DNA of 64,000 nt from Mucilaginibacter ginsenosidivorax (GTDB lineage Bacteria; Bacteroidota; Bacteroidia; Sphingobacteriales; Sphingobacteriaceae). The position numbers were made by a program, and so were the translations under genes. The notes under the pieces are model-generated. The model saw nothing but the letters and a program-made list of their open reading frames with translations, made no database searches and was not told the origin of the DNA. Location: the NCBI RefSeq assembly GCF_007971525.1, contig NZ_CP042437.1, forward strand, positions 5,642,001 through 5,706,000, written 5' to 3'. Positions 51,404 through 59,521 of this stretch are shown in pieces (the stretch's first letter is position 1; the number at the start of each line of letters is the position of its first letter).

Positions 51404-52154
51404 AATAATTCCAATCGTAGGGAGATGGGGTGGTTAGCCTCAGAATTTCCTTGTCCCTATCGGATAAAGAATTGTAGTAAAAACCATATTTCATTGCAGC
51501 GTCTTCGCCTTTGCCCATACCCCAAAACATGCCCATCGATTCAACTCCTGGGAACAATTTCCATGGCGGGGCCACTAAGGGGGCAAATGCCTCAAAATGG
51601 CCAAATTCCTTTAAAAAATCCCTCACTTCCATTAATGCAAAACCCAATAAGTTTGGTCCGCGCCAGCAATAAATATTATTCACGTCTTCATTATCCTGCG
51701 CCAGGCCAATACCCCAAATGGTATCAATCGGGCTGGCTTCTACCAATACCCTGTCGCCGGTATTTATCAAATATTCGGCAAATTTAGGATGCTGGTTAAA
51801 CTTATGGATATTGCCGGTAACGACTATCCCAAACCGTTTTTGTGCCCATATAATTTCGTCGAAGCCCAACACCTGTCTGCCTAATTCCTTTACTTCGCCG
51901 GGGCTGTTGGCGGCAATTATTTTTTCGCTGATTTTTGGATTACCAAACAACATGGCTTTATTGGCCATCATCCAATGTTCGGCTGTTTTGTAGGTAATGC
52001 CATCAACAGTAAAAGGCAATTCAAACCATTGGCTAAAACACGATTTATTAATTTCGGCCCGTTTGGTCCTGTGCCCCCAAAAGAACAGGTACTTAATAGC
52101 GTCGCCGTTTTCAAATTTATCGGTGAGCCATTGCAGGCTATAATTTTGTTCCAT
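51396..52154 (-). CDS. NADAR-family protein (YbiA-like N-glycosidase or ADP-ribosyl hydrolase)
   Basis: 252 residues. NADAR blocks: YLFFWGHRT, CFSQWFELPF, YKTAEHWMMANKAMLFG, LVEASPIDTIWGIGLAQ and GPNLLGFALMEVRDFL. Members cleave N-glycosidic bonds in riboflavin precursors (YbiA) or remove ADP-ribose from guanine. The C-terminal 60 residues extend beyond the usual domain. One base and an 8-base overlap separate it from the flanking DUF1801 genes, making a three-gene operon. Confidence 0.88.
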   Translation of the reverse strand: MEQNYSLQWLTDKFENGDAIKYLFFWGHRTKRAEINKSCFSQWFELPFTVDGITYKTAEHWMMANKAMLFGNPKISEKIIAANSPGEVKELGRQVLGFDEIIWAQKRFGIVVTGNIHKFNQHPKFAEYLINTGDRVLVEASPIDTIWGIGLAQDNEDVNNIYCWRGPNLLGFALMEVRDFLKEFGHFEAFAPLVAPPWKLFPGVESMGMFWGMGKGEDAAMKYGFYYNSLSDRDKEILRLTTPSPYDWNYYD

Positions 52155-52155
52155 C

Positions 52156-52512
52156 TTATAAATCCCGTTTTACCAGTTCAATTGCCATATCCAAAACCTG
52201 TTTAATGGTATCTTTAGGTAATTCTTTCCCTGCATCCATTATCATTATTTTTATCCGCGACCGGTTTTCAAAAGTAAGGTCGGGGTGTTCCATTCGTTTA
52301 CCTTCATTAAAGCCGATAAAGGGCTGTTGTAGTTTTTTATGCGTCCATATATAGCAAAACATTTTTCCTTTATATAAAAAGAAAGGCATATTAAATTTCC
52401 AGGCGTTGGTGATATTCTTATCGTGTTGCAGAATGATATCCCTTAAGGCAAGAAAACTGCTTTTTAATGGCTCGTTTTGTTCAATGTAAAACTGATCTAA
52501 TGGCAATAACAT
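52156..52512 (-). CDS. DUF1801 domain protein, copy 2
   Basis: 118 residues with ITNAWKFNMPFFLYKGKMFCYIW and HKKLQQPFIGFNEGKRMEHP; more than half the residues match the copy at 51023. First gene of the operon; its stop is next to the NADAR start. Function unknown. Confidence 0.85.
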   Translation of the reverse strand: MLLPLDQFYIEQNEPLKSSFLALRDIILQHDKNITNAWKFNMPFFLYKGKMFCYIWTHKKLQQPFIGFNEGKRMEHPDLTFENRSRIKIMIMDAGKELPKDTIKQVLDMAIELVKRDL

Positions 52513-52592
52513 ATCCTATTTTTTTACAGAGTCCTTGGTCGCGATTCGGCGTATGTAATTTACAGGTGATTGAGTAAACATAAATCTGTTGT

Positions 52593-53249
52593 TTATGCAA
52601 CTTCTGGCATTAATAACGATACAAGGAACATTATACTGCAAATTGCCAATATAAAGTATATGAACATTTTAATATCTTTAAATGTCCGTCCTTCCTTTAA
52701 TATCAAATTCCTGAACGGGACGGACACGATGAACGTTAAACAAAGTAATGCCATAAAGCCCGTTGCCAATCGCATGCCCATGAACATATCCCGAGGGTTG
52801 TTTTGCGCGACTACGCGGTAGAACTGCGGAATAAGCAGCGCGTTCCAGATAACTATTATGATGATTACAGCAGGAATCTTCATAGCAAATGCCCCCTGCG
52901 ATTGTAAGTCAATAATTTGCGTATCAATGTCGGGCTGCAATGCTGCTTTATTATCCAGGAAGCCGGTTTTGCCTATTTGTGCCATTGTTTCGTGGGCATC
53001 GCCAGTTGGCTTAAAAACTACGGGAGTTTTGTAATTGGGTACTATATGGTTGATGAGGATGCCTCCGCTGGAAAAATTGTCGCTATATGGCTCGATAGAT
53101 ACTACATCAGCCGGCCTGAAATGCAGCGTATATAACGACAGGTTTAAACTGAGTTGATTTTGTGTGACGGTTAAAGTAGCAAAAGGCCAGGTTGCACGCA
53201 GTGATGCATATTTTGCACCGCCGGTTTGTTTAAATTGATAAGTGTTCAT
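52593..53249 (-). CDS. Membrane protein with a PH-like N-terminal region
   Basis: 218 residues. The first 75 are beta-rich (WPFATLTVTQNQLSLNLSLY), resembling a bacterial PH-like domain; three hydrophobic segments follow at about 125-145, 160-180 and 195-215. Not recognised further. It has no close partner gene. Confidence 0.6.
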   Translation of the reverse strand: MNTYQFKQTGGAKYASLRATWPFATLTVTQNQLSLNLSLYTLHFRPADVVSIEPYSDNFSSGGILINHIVPNYKTPVVFKPTGDAHETMAQIGKTGFLDNKAALQPDIDTQIIDLQSQGAFAMKIPAVIIIIVIWNALLIPQFYRVVAQNNPRDMFMGMRLATGFMALLCLTFIVSVPFRNLILKEGRTFKDIKMFIYFILAICSIMFLVSLLMPEVA

Positions 53250-53366
53250 TTGTTAGCGCTATGATTGACGCGTACCATAAAGCTAAATTTTTATTTTGAA
53301 TTCCGAAATTATTGAACTATTTATCCCGCTTTTGCCTTTCGCAACCGGGAGACGGGGCTTTTACCT

Positions 53367-53374
53367 TATCTTTG
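53367..53374 (+). promoter_or_regulatory. -7 promoter element close to the helicase start
   Basis: TATCTTTG matches TAnnTTTG; only 7 bases separate it from the ATG at 53382, implying an essentially leaderless transcript. The -33 is not clear. Confidence 0.45.
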
Positions 53375-53381
53375 CCACACA

Positions 53382-54683
53382 ATGATAAAGCAAGCGCTCG
53401 AAAACCTTAAAATAAACACCCTGAACCAGATGCAGGAGGCAGCCATTAACGCGGCCAAAAAAAGCGATGTGATCCTGCTATCGCCAACCGGCTCTGGTAA
53501 AACGCTTGGGTTTTTATTGCCTTTGCTGGGTTTGCTGGATGCCAATATCCCCACCGTGCAGGCGTTGATTATGGTACCGTCACGCGAACTTGCCTTGCAG
53601 ATTGAGCAGGTTTTCCGTACCATTGGCAGCGGCTTTAAAGTTAACTGCTGCTATGGCGGCCACCCGGTTAAAATTGAGCGCAACAATCTTTCGCAGCCGC
53701 CGGCCGTGCTTATTGGTACGCCGGGCCGCATAGCGCACCACCTGCGCCGTCACAGTTTTAGTACCGATACCATTCATACCCTGATACTGGATGAGTTTGA
53801 TAAAGCGTTGGAATTTGGTTTCCAGGAAGATATGGCTTTTATCATTAAGCAGATGCCCAATATCAAAAAGCGGATGCTGACATCGGCCACCAAAATGGAC
53901 GAAATTCCTTCGTTTACCGGCATGGTGAGACCGATAGAATTGGATTACCTGGCCAATGCCACCAACAAACCCGACATTAAACAAAAAGCGGTAATTGCCG
54001 AAGCCGCCGACAAACTGGATGCCTTGTTTGCCTTGATTTGCAAAATAGGCGACCAGGCCACACTGGTTTTCTGTAACCATCGCGAGGCTGTTGAACGCAT
54101 CAGCGATTTGTTATATGACAGGGGACTGCCACACGATATTTTTCACGGCGGCATGGAGCAGGACGACCGGGAGCGGGCTCTCCTAAAATTCAGGAACGGC
54201 AGCCACCGCTTATTAATCACTACCGACCTGGCGTCGCGCGGGTTGGATATACCCGAGATAGAGCATGTGGTACATTACCAGCTGCCCCATAACGAAGAAG
54301 CTTACCTGCACCGCAACGGCCGTACAGCCCGCATGCACGCCAAAGGAACATCGTACCTGCTATTGGCGCCGGATGAGAAGCCATCCTATTTAAAAGAGAT
54401 GCCCGAGGTTGAGGAACTGCCCGAACATCCGGTGGTGCCCAAGCCATCGCCCTGGGCAACGCTATATGTAGCTGCCGGTAAAAAAGACAAGGTAAATAAA
54501 ATTGATATTGTTGGCCTGCTGCTTAAAAAAGGCGGGTTGGATAAAGAGGATGTAGGCCTGATAGAAGTGCTGGATTACACCTCATACGCGGCCGTGAAGC
54601 GTAACAAAATAGAAAAGGTTGTGCAGCAGATTAAGGGCGAAAAGATTAAAAACAAGAAGGTTAAAATAGATATTTCCATATAA
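53382..54683 (+). CDS. DbpA-like DEAD-box RNA helicase
   Basis: 433 residues. Q motif LNQMQEAAI, motif I SPTGSGKT, Ia PSRELALQ, Ib GTPGRI, motif II DEFD instead of DEAD, III SAT, V TTDLASRGLDIPE and VI HRNGRTAR. The C-terminal 70 residues (KVNKIDIVGLLLKKGGL, IGLIEVLDY-like) match the DbpA RNA-binding domain that recognises 23S rRNA helix 92, pointing to ribosome assembly. DEFD is common in Bacteroidota members, as I recall. Confidence 0.9.
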   Translation: MIKQALENLKINTLNQMQEAAINAAKKSDVILLSPTGSGKTLGFLLPLLGLLDANIPTVQALIMVPSRELALQIEQVFRTIGSGFKVNCCYGGHPVKIERNNLSQPPAVLIGTPGRIAHHLRRHSFSTDTIHTLILDEFDKALEFGFQEDMAFIIKQMPNIKKRMLTSATKMDEIPSFTGMVRPIELDYLANATNKPDIKQKAVIAEAADKLDALFALICKIGDQATLVFCNHREAVERISDLLYDRGLPHDIFHGGMEQDDRERALLKFRNGSHRLLITTDLASRGLDIPEIEHVVHYQLPHNEEAYLHRNGRTARMHAKGTSYLLLAPDEKPSYLKEMPEVEELPEHPVVPKPSPWATLYVAAGKKDKVNKIDIVGLLLKKGGLDKEDVGLIEVLDYTSYAAVKRNKIEKVVQQIKGEKIKNKKVKIDISI

Positions 54684-54698
54684 TTTAATACCAATAGC

Positions 54699-54968
54699 AT
54701 GAGCAATAATGATATCATGAAAAAGCTGCGGGTAGCTATGAAGTTTACCGACGATGATATTGTAAAAGTATTGGAGCTGGCCAACTTCCGGATTACCAAA
54801 ACCGAACTGGGCGCCATTTTCCGTGCCGATGATCACCCCAACTTTAAGCCCTGCGGCGACCAGATCCTGCGCAATTTTCTGAACGGCCTTATCATCTACA
54901 AACGCGGCCCTATGCCCGATAAGCGCGCGCCTAAGACTGAAGTGAAGAAAGAGGGAGAAAAAAAATAA
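54699..54968 (+). CDS. DUF1456-type protein (YehS-like, single repeat)
   Basis: 89 residues: NNDIMKKLRVAMKFTDDDIVKVLELA and LRNFLNGLIIYKRGP give the DUF1456 motif pair; E. coli YehS has two copies and this has one, plus a basic tail. It starts 16 bases after the helicase and is likely co-transcribed. Function unknown. Confidence 0.8.
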   Translation: MSNNDIMKKLRVAMKFTDDDIVKVLELANFRITKTELGAIFRADDHPNFKPCGDQILRNFLNGLIIYKRGPMPDKRAPKTEVKKEGEKK

Positions 54969-54984
54969 GCTTTTTGCAGCAAAG

Positions 54985-55208
54985 CCGGCTGTGGGGACGC
55001 AGCCGGATGGGTGGGAATGGTATAATTAACAAAAAAATGTTATTTCGAACGAGGTACGAGGAGAAATCTTTTATGCCCTGCACCTCAAAAAGCCCATTGG
55101 AATGCAGGGCGTAAAAGATTTCTCTTTCGCCCCAGCGCTTGTCGCGTTGGCTGTGTCCTCACAGCCAACTATATCCTTGCAATAAAACCGGCTGTGGGGA
55201 CACAGCCG
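54985..55208. repeat. Cluster of four intergenic hairpins
   Basis: CCGGCTG...CAGCCGG at 54985-55006; a 22-base arm GAGAAATCTTTTATGCCCTG.. at 55061-55082 with its 21/22-matching complement at 55103-55124; a perfect 10-bp stem GTTGGCTGTG/CACAGCCAAC at 55146-55169; and CGGCTGTG/CACAGCCG at 55189-55208. The first, third and fourth share the word GGCTGTG. No gene here. Confidence 0.85.
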
Positions 55209-55229
55209 ATTGGATAAAGTTGTATTGTA

Positions 55230-55769
55230 ATGCAGATTAATATTTTTGGAGCATCCGGCTCCGGCTCAACCACTTTGGGGAAAGCCCTGGGCAAGGCGCT
55301 TGGTTATCCCGCCTTTGATGGCGATGAATATTTTTGGATACCATCTGAAACCCCGTTCACCATTAAACGAAAACCGGAAGAACGTAATGCCATGCTTAAC
55401 CAGGATACAGCCCCTCACAAAAATTGGATACTAAGCGGTTCGGTAGTCGGCTGGAACAATAACTGGGATTTCGACCTCTCAGTATTTTTATATATCCCGA
55501 ACGCATTAAGAATGGACAGGCTCAAAAAACGGGAGTTTGAACGCTATGGCGACAAAATATACACTAACCCCGAACGAGCTGCCCTTTACCACAAATTTTT
55601 AGACTGGGCCAATGGCTACGACGATAATACCACCGATGGCCGCACCCTGCAGGTACACCAAAACTGGATAAAAAACCTGAAAAAGCCCGTTTTGATTATT
55701 GAAGGTGATACTACCGTTAATGAAAGGGTAGGGGCTGTATTGCGGAAACTGGAAGCAATGAAAAACTGA
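55230..55769 (+). CDS. P-loop kinase-like protein with unusual Walker A
   Basis: 179 residues. It starts NIFGASGSGSTTLGKALG, where the invariant P-loop lysine is replaced by serine (GSGST). Then FDGDEYFWIP, WILSGSVVGW, FLYIPNALRMDRLKKREFERYG and VLIIEGD, the layout of adenylate-kinase-like or topology-modulation P-loop proteins. A family with GSGTTTL in this place is known to me, so it need not be a dead copy. Substrate unknown. Confidence 0.75.
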   Translation: MQINIFGASGSGSTTLGKALGKALGYPAFDGDEYFWIPSETPFTIKRKPEERNAMLNQDTAPHKNWILSGSVVGWNNNWDFDLSVFLYIPNALRMDRLKKREFERYGDKIYTNPERAALYHKFLDWANGYDDNTTDGRTLQVHQNWIKNLKKPVLIIEGDTTVNERVGAVLRKLEAMKN

Positions 55770-55946
55770 TAATAAAAACAGAAATATAACTTACCTGGAT
55801 ATGGATGATAGTGATAGTATTTCCTTTGGAACGATTTAGCAGAACGAAAACTAACTCACTTAATCGTAACTACGCGTGGCAGGCGGTGGGGTTAGTTACA
55901 ATGTCGATTAATTAATATTACATTTATTACCCCATATTTGCATTAA

Positions 55947-56084
55947 ATGGAAAAGCTAAGGAATTTTTATGCCCTGTTTTGGATCCTGGGTTTAACCCTG
56001 TTGATTTACGCCTTCTTTAGGATTAAGCAGGAAATTTTCAGGCAAGGAAAACCAGCTACGGAAATAAAAAAGACGATCAAGTAA
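55947..56084 (+). CDS. Very small membrane protein (45 residues)
   Basis: ATG at 55947 to TAA at 56082-56084. The product has one hydrophobic segment (FYALFWILGLTLLIYAFF) and a basic tail ending KKTIK. Single-pass proteins of this size are common but short; coding status rests on the transmembrane pattern alone. Confidence 0.4.
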   Translation: MEKLRNFYALFWILGLTLLIYAFFRIKQEIFRQGKPATEIKKTIK

Positions 56085-56166
56085 CCAGATTTAAATCAAT
56101 CGGTAATGCTACCTATTGCCTTTATATAGAAATAAAAAACTACTGATAATAAAAAATCACATTATT

Positions 56167-56670
56167 ATGTGCAAAAGGTGCGTCTTCTTCCTTTTTGTGA
56201 TGTTAATATTTTTTAGCGCCTGTGGTCGAAACCAAAATGATAAAATACAACGATCAATAAGTACATCAATTGATAGCTTAAAACGGCTAATCGACTTTCA
56301 TTTGGATGTTAAGGCAGTCAGATGGGAAATGATGACAATTAACAATGAAGATAATCGATCTATTCCCGGGCCTAACGACAATACTTTATTTGCTGAAATT
56401 GAAATAAGCAGAATTGATTACAATACGCTTAAGGATAATTTTATTAAAGGTAAAGCGAATATCAAACGTGATGTGTACTTAAGAAAAGACTTTGTGAAAG
56501 ATTGGTTTTCACCGAAAGTTAAATCGGTGTTTTATGAAGAAAACGAATATATACGTATCAATGTTCCTGTGTATGAACTTAACAACGAGATTATTGGGAA
56601 AACTTATTTTAGAGACGGCTTCTTTAGTTTGATAGGTGGTGATAAAATATTTATCCTGCTGGATAAGTGA
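56167..56670 (+). CDS. Hypothetical lipoprotein
   Basis: 167 residues from ATG 56167; an upstream start at 56116 would spoil the signal peptide. Lipobox MLIFFSAC (Cys19). The mature part is mixed alpha/beta with no recognised domain (DSLKRLIDFHLDVKAVRWEMM). Its base composition is more AT-rich than the neighbours, a hint of transfer. Confidence 0.55.
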   Translation: MCKRCVFFLFVMLIFFSACGRNQNDKIQRSISTSIDSLKRLIDFHLDVKAVRWEMMTINNEDNRSIPGPNDNTLFAEIEISRIDYNTLKDNFIKGKANIKRDVYLRKDFVKDWFSPKVKSVFYEENEYIRINVPVYELNNEIIGKTYFRDGFFSLIGGDKIFILLDK

Positions 56671-56869
56671 TAGGTAAATTAAAAGTTACAATACTTGCCG
56701 AACCTGGCGATAATATTTGCTGTAGTGCGAGTAATTATATGGAAAAGGCAGCATATTGATGGAGATAGAAACTTTGCTCTAAAGGAGTGAACTCGTTAAT
56801 ACCCATAAAAACAAACGCAACATTAATAAACTCCAAACGATGCTTCATGTTTTGTGAATTACGAAATTA
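56671..56869. other. Gene-free AT-rich spacer
   Basis: About 200 bases with no open frame of note and no clear repeat. It leads into the structured GC-rich block. Confidence 0.5.
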
Positions 56870-57117
56870 CTTTGTAGAGGCTACAACATCGGCCCGCTCA
56901 TTCGCCGCGGGAAGGGCTTGTTCTTTTTCTTGAAAAAAAGAACCAAAATTCAAGTCAGCAGAAATGCTTCTTTGCGCTCGGGGCCTTTGCCCCGCAAAAC
57001 GGCCAAAACCTGAGCTGGAATTATTTGCTCCCTTTGCTTTGCCCGCACAGGGCACCGCTTCTGGCAAAACTTCCTATGCCCTGCAGCCGCACTGCCCACC
57101 ATCGTTTTGGCCGTTTT
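56870..57117. repeat. GC-rich structured intergenic element
   Basis: It starts with TGTAGAGGCTACA-type palindrome, contains the AT-rich palindrome GTTCTTTTT...AAAAAAGAAC (56920-56943) and a GGGGC-CTTT-GCCCC hairpin, and ends with perfect 14-bp inverted arms AAAACGGCCAAAAC (56996-57009) and GTTTTGGCCGTTTT (57104-57117). Overlapping open frames of 60-77 codons exist on both strands, none convincing; the structure indicates a non-coding or mobile element. Confidence 0.65.
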
Positions 57118-57122
57118 CGCCC

Positions 57123-57281
57123 GAAGCTGTTCTGCTGACACATTGGGGAAGACGAGAGCTTCTTATTATCAATAACCCGCAGCTGAAATTCTGCTAATTC
57201 TTTAATTCTGCAAAATTCTGGTTCAGACAAAGAATTGAAGCTGTTCTGCTGACACTTTGGGGAAAACGAGTGCTTCTTATT
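57123..57281. repeat. 45-bp direct repeat with 114-bp period
   Basis: GAAGCTGTTCTGCTGACAC starts at 57123 and again at 57237; the copies run to 57167 and 57281 with four or five mismatches, and the following sequence also shares TGCAAAATtCTG. Two copies of a decayed tandem unit. Confidence 0.7.
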
Positions 57282-57361
57282 GTGATTGTTTTAGTTCTTA
57301 AGTATGCAAAATCCTGTAATCTGAAAAATCTGCTCAATCCAAGCTCAGACAAAATTCCCCC

Positions 57362-57464
57362 GCGATAGGGATGGAAACGCCTGCCTGTCGGCAGACAGGG
57401 ATACCGGCCAGGCGCCTAATGCCTTGTGCGCGTATGAGTGCACAGCCCGGGCCGCAGGCATCGC
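57362..57464. other. Multi-branch structured element (possible ncRNA or REP)
   Basis: A closing stem GCGAT (57362-57366)/ATCGC (57460-57464) encloses hairpins CCTGTC-GGCA-GACAGG (57384-57399), ATGCCT/AGGCAT (57419-57424/57456-57461) and TGTGC/GCACA (57425-57429/57440-57444). Such a layout reads like a three-way junction. No promoter was found; it could be RNA or a DNA-level repeat. Confidence 0.4.
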
Positions 57465-57706
57465 TATGAAGGAGAATCAAGAATTAAGAGTCAAGACCGG
57501 ATGGCTAATACTTCGGCAACTCTGTTTACGCGAAACATCATTTTCAATGTTAACCATGATTTAAATATAAATTACTGATTATAAGGTATTTGATATGTTT
57601 TTTAATTAAAATATGTTAAGTTATGTTAACCATGTTTTGGTGTATTTGCGCCGCAACAATTCGCGTAAAGCCGTCCCATTTACAAAATATTTCCTTATTT
57701 TGAATT

Positions 57707-58897
57707 ATGGAACCACTAACCCTCACCAAACCCCAGGCCCGCAAAATTATCCTGTATGCCGCTGGCCTGGCCCGGCAGGCGCAATTTGGGACGGGGATTG
57801 AGGCAGTTTACCGGCTGATAGATCACCTGGGTTTTGTGCAGCTGGATACCAATTACGTGGTTGAAAGGGCGCACCACCACGTGATGGCCGCGCGGGTGCC
57901 TGACTATGAGCCGGAATGGCTGGGCGAGCTAACCGCCGATGGCCGGATTTTTGAATATTTTACTTCCGACGCGGGTTATATCCCGATGGGGGATTTCCGC
58001 TTTTCGCTGCCCGTTAAAGAAGGTTTTTCGGTAAACCGGAAGCCTGTAAGCCCGGCCGAGACCCGCCTCATGAAACAGGTACTCGACAGAGTAGAACGCG
58101 AAGGCCCCCTGATGGTTGGCGATTTTGAAAACGACCGCCTGGAAGCCAGCTCGGGCTGGTGGGACTGGCGACCGGCCAAAGTGGCGCTTGAAAGGTTGTA
58201 CCTGGATGGCAAACTGACCATTACCCGCACAAAGGCTTTCCATAAGGTATATGATGTGCCGATGAATCTAATCCCTGCGGATACGGACTTAACCATGCCC
58301 TCGGCAGAAGAGTTCGCCCGCTTCGTGATCATGCGTACGCTGGGTGCATTGGGGATAGCCTACGTTAAAGAAATGGCCTGGCGCGCCCGTTATGTAAAGG
58401 GCAACCTGGTAAAAAAAGAACTGGAGAAAATGGTAGCCACCGGCGAAGTACGCATGGTACAGGTAGAAGGGCTGAAAAGCGCGCCGCTTTATATGCTGCC
58501 CCATCAGCAAACCGAAGTTGAACTGGCGGGTGATGTGTTTATCCTTTCGCCCTTTGATATCCTGAATGTTTTCAGGCACCGGCTGAAGGACTTTTTCGAT
58601 TTTGACTACCAGATTGAATGTTTTGTGCCTGCACCCAAGCGCAAGTACGGCTATTTTTCGTTACCGATACTGGTAGGCGACACCTTTGTAGCCCGCATGG
58701 ATGCCAAAGCCGACAGGAAACAAAAGGTACTGCTTGTACACAACCTGCACTTTGAGGATGTGGAGCTTGACGAAGCAATGATTGGGAAGATAATAGTGGC
58801 ACTGAAGGCCTTCGTTCAATTTAACAAATGCCGGGATATTGTTTTCAAAAGATGTAACAGGGAGGATTATATGGAGGTGATTGGAGGGGCGTTTTGA
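57707..58897 (+). CDS. AlkX/YcaQ-type DNA glycosylase
   Basis: 396 residues of the winged-helix HTH_42 family. The N-terminal catalytic pattern QxD is Q45-L-D47 in FVQLDTNYVVERAHHH (E. coli YcaQ/AlkX has QxD, AlkZ has QxQ). The C-terminal block NVFRHRLKDFFDFDYQIECF and VGDTFVARMDAKADRK is the family hallmark. These enzymes unhook interstrand crosslinks. It follows the 1 kb gene-free block. Confidence 0.9.
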   Translation: MEPLTLTKPQARKIILYAAGLARQAQFGTGIEAVYRLIDHLGFVQLDTNYVVERAHHHVMAARVPDYEPEWLGELTADGRIFEYFTSDAGYIPMGDFRFSLPVKEGFSVNRKPVSPAETRLMKQVLDRVEREGPLMVGDFENDRLEASSGWWDWRPAKVALERLYLDGKLTITRTKAFHKVYDVPMNLIPADTDLTMPSAEEFARFVIMRTLGALGIAYVKEMAWRARYVKGNLVKKELEKMVATGEVRMVQVEGLKSAPLYMLPHQQTEVELAGDVFILSPFDILNVFRHRLKDFFDFDYQIECFVPAPKRKYGYFSLPILVGDTFVARMDAKADRKQKVLLVHNLHFEDVELDEAMIGKIIVALKAFVQFNKCRDIVFKRCNREDYMEVIGGAF

Positions 58898-58932
58898 TGC
58901 AAAGGGATCATGCAAATTTTAGATTTGAAAAT

Positions 58933-59430
58933 TTAACGTAGCCCTAAGTCTGTAATTTGTTGCCTTAAACTTTCGCCCCAAAATGGAATAGTTTGGTAGT
59001 AGTTTATGCAGTCTTCTAACGTATTAAGGTCATCCAGTGTCGGCAAAATGTTTTGTTCAAAGTCTATCTGAAACTCATTTATGAACTTTGCCAAGTCAGA
59101 ACCTGTTTTAATGATGTATCCCGTTTTGTTATGATAATCGTGTACGCAACGGTTAATAGGTAAATACCCATTTTGCCTCATTAAGATATTGAGATCATGG
59201 TATGACGGTTTGGAATTATCCTTTGTAGTGGCTTTAAGCGCTAAACCTATGTTAAAGAAAAAATTAACCTCCTCTTTGGAGTTCCACGAAAAATTTTGAA
59301 GATTGATAACTATATGAAAGTCTTCACGACTTTTCCACCATGTTTGGCTGTTGGTTAAATAGCCGAACTGTCTTAGCGTCGGTTTTAAATAGGCTTTAAT
59401 AAAATCAGTTTGTTTTTCCTTCGCATCCAT
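58933..59430 (-). CDS. DUF4304 domain protein
   Basis: 165 residues: AYLKPTLRQFGYLTNSQTWW and FHIVINLQNFSWNSKEEVNFF are the DUF4304 start; the rest is mixed alpha/beta. Usually found near accessory or defence loci, but nothing here supports that. Convergent with the AlkX gene. Confidence 0.75.
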   Translation of the reverse strand: MDAKEKQTDFIKAYLKPTLRQFGYLTNSQTWWKSREDFHIVINLQNFSWNSKEEVNFFFNIGLALKATTKDNSKPSYHDLNILMRQNGYLPINRCVHDYHNKTGYIIKTGSDLAKFINEFQIDFEQNILPTLDDLNTLEDCINYYQTIPFWGESLRQQITDLGLR

Positions 59431-59521
59431 TTGGTTAGTTTTAAGGTTGGGATATGCGATTAGTTTTAAACCCCAAAAGGGGCACAGGGCCCCTCTTTCA
59501 ATATATTATATATCAGCTTAA

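Noticed and set aside
51396..52154. DarT-NADAR toxin-antitoxin system
   Set aside because: No DarT-like ADP-ribosyltransferase is adjacent; the neighbours are DUF1801 proteins.
56867..57230. Overlapping open frames on both strands in the GC-rich block
   Set aside because: Lack of stop codons follows from base composition and palindromes; no start context, no family.
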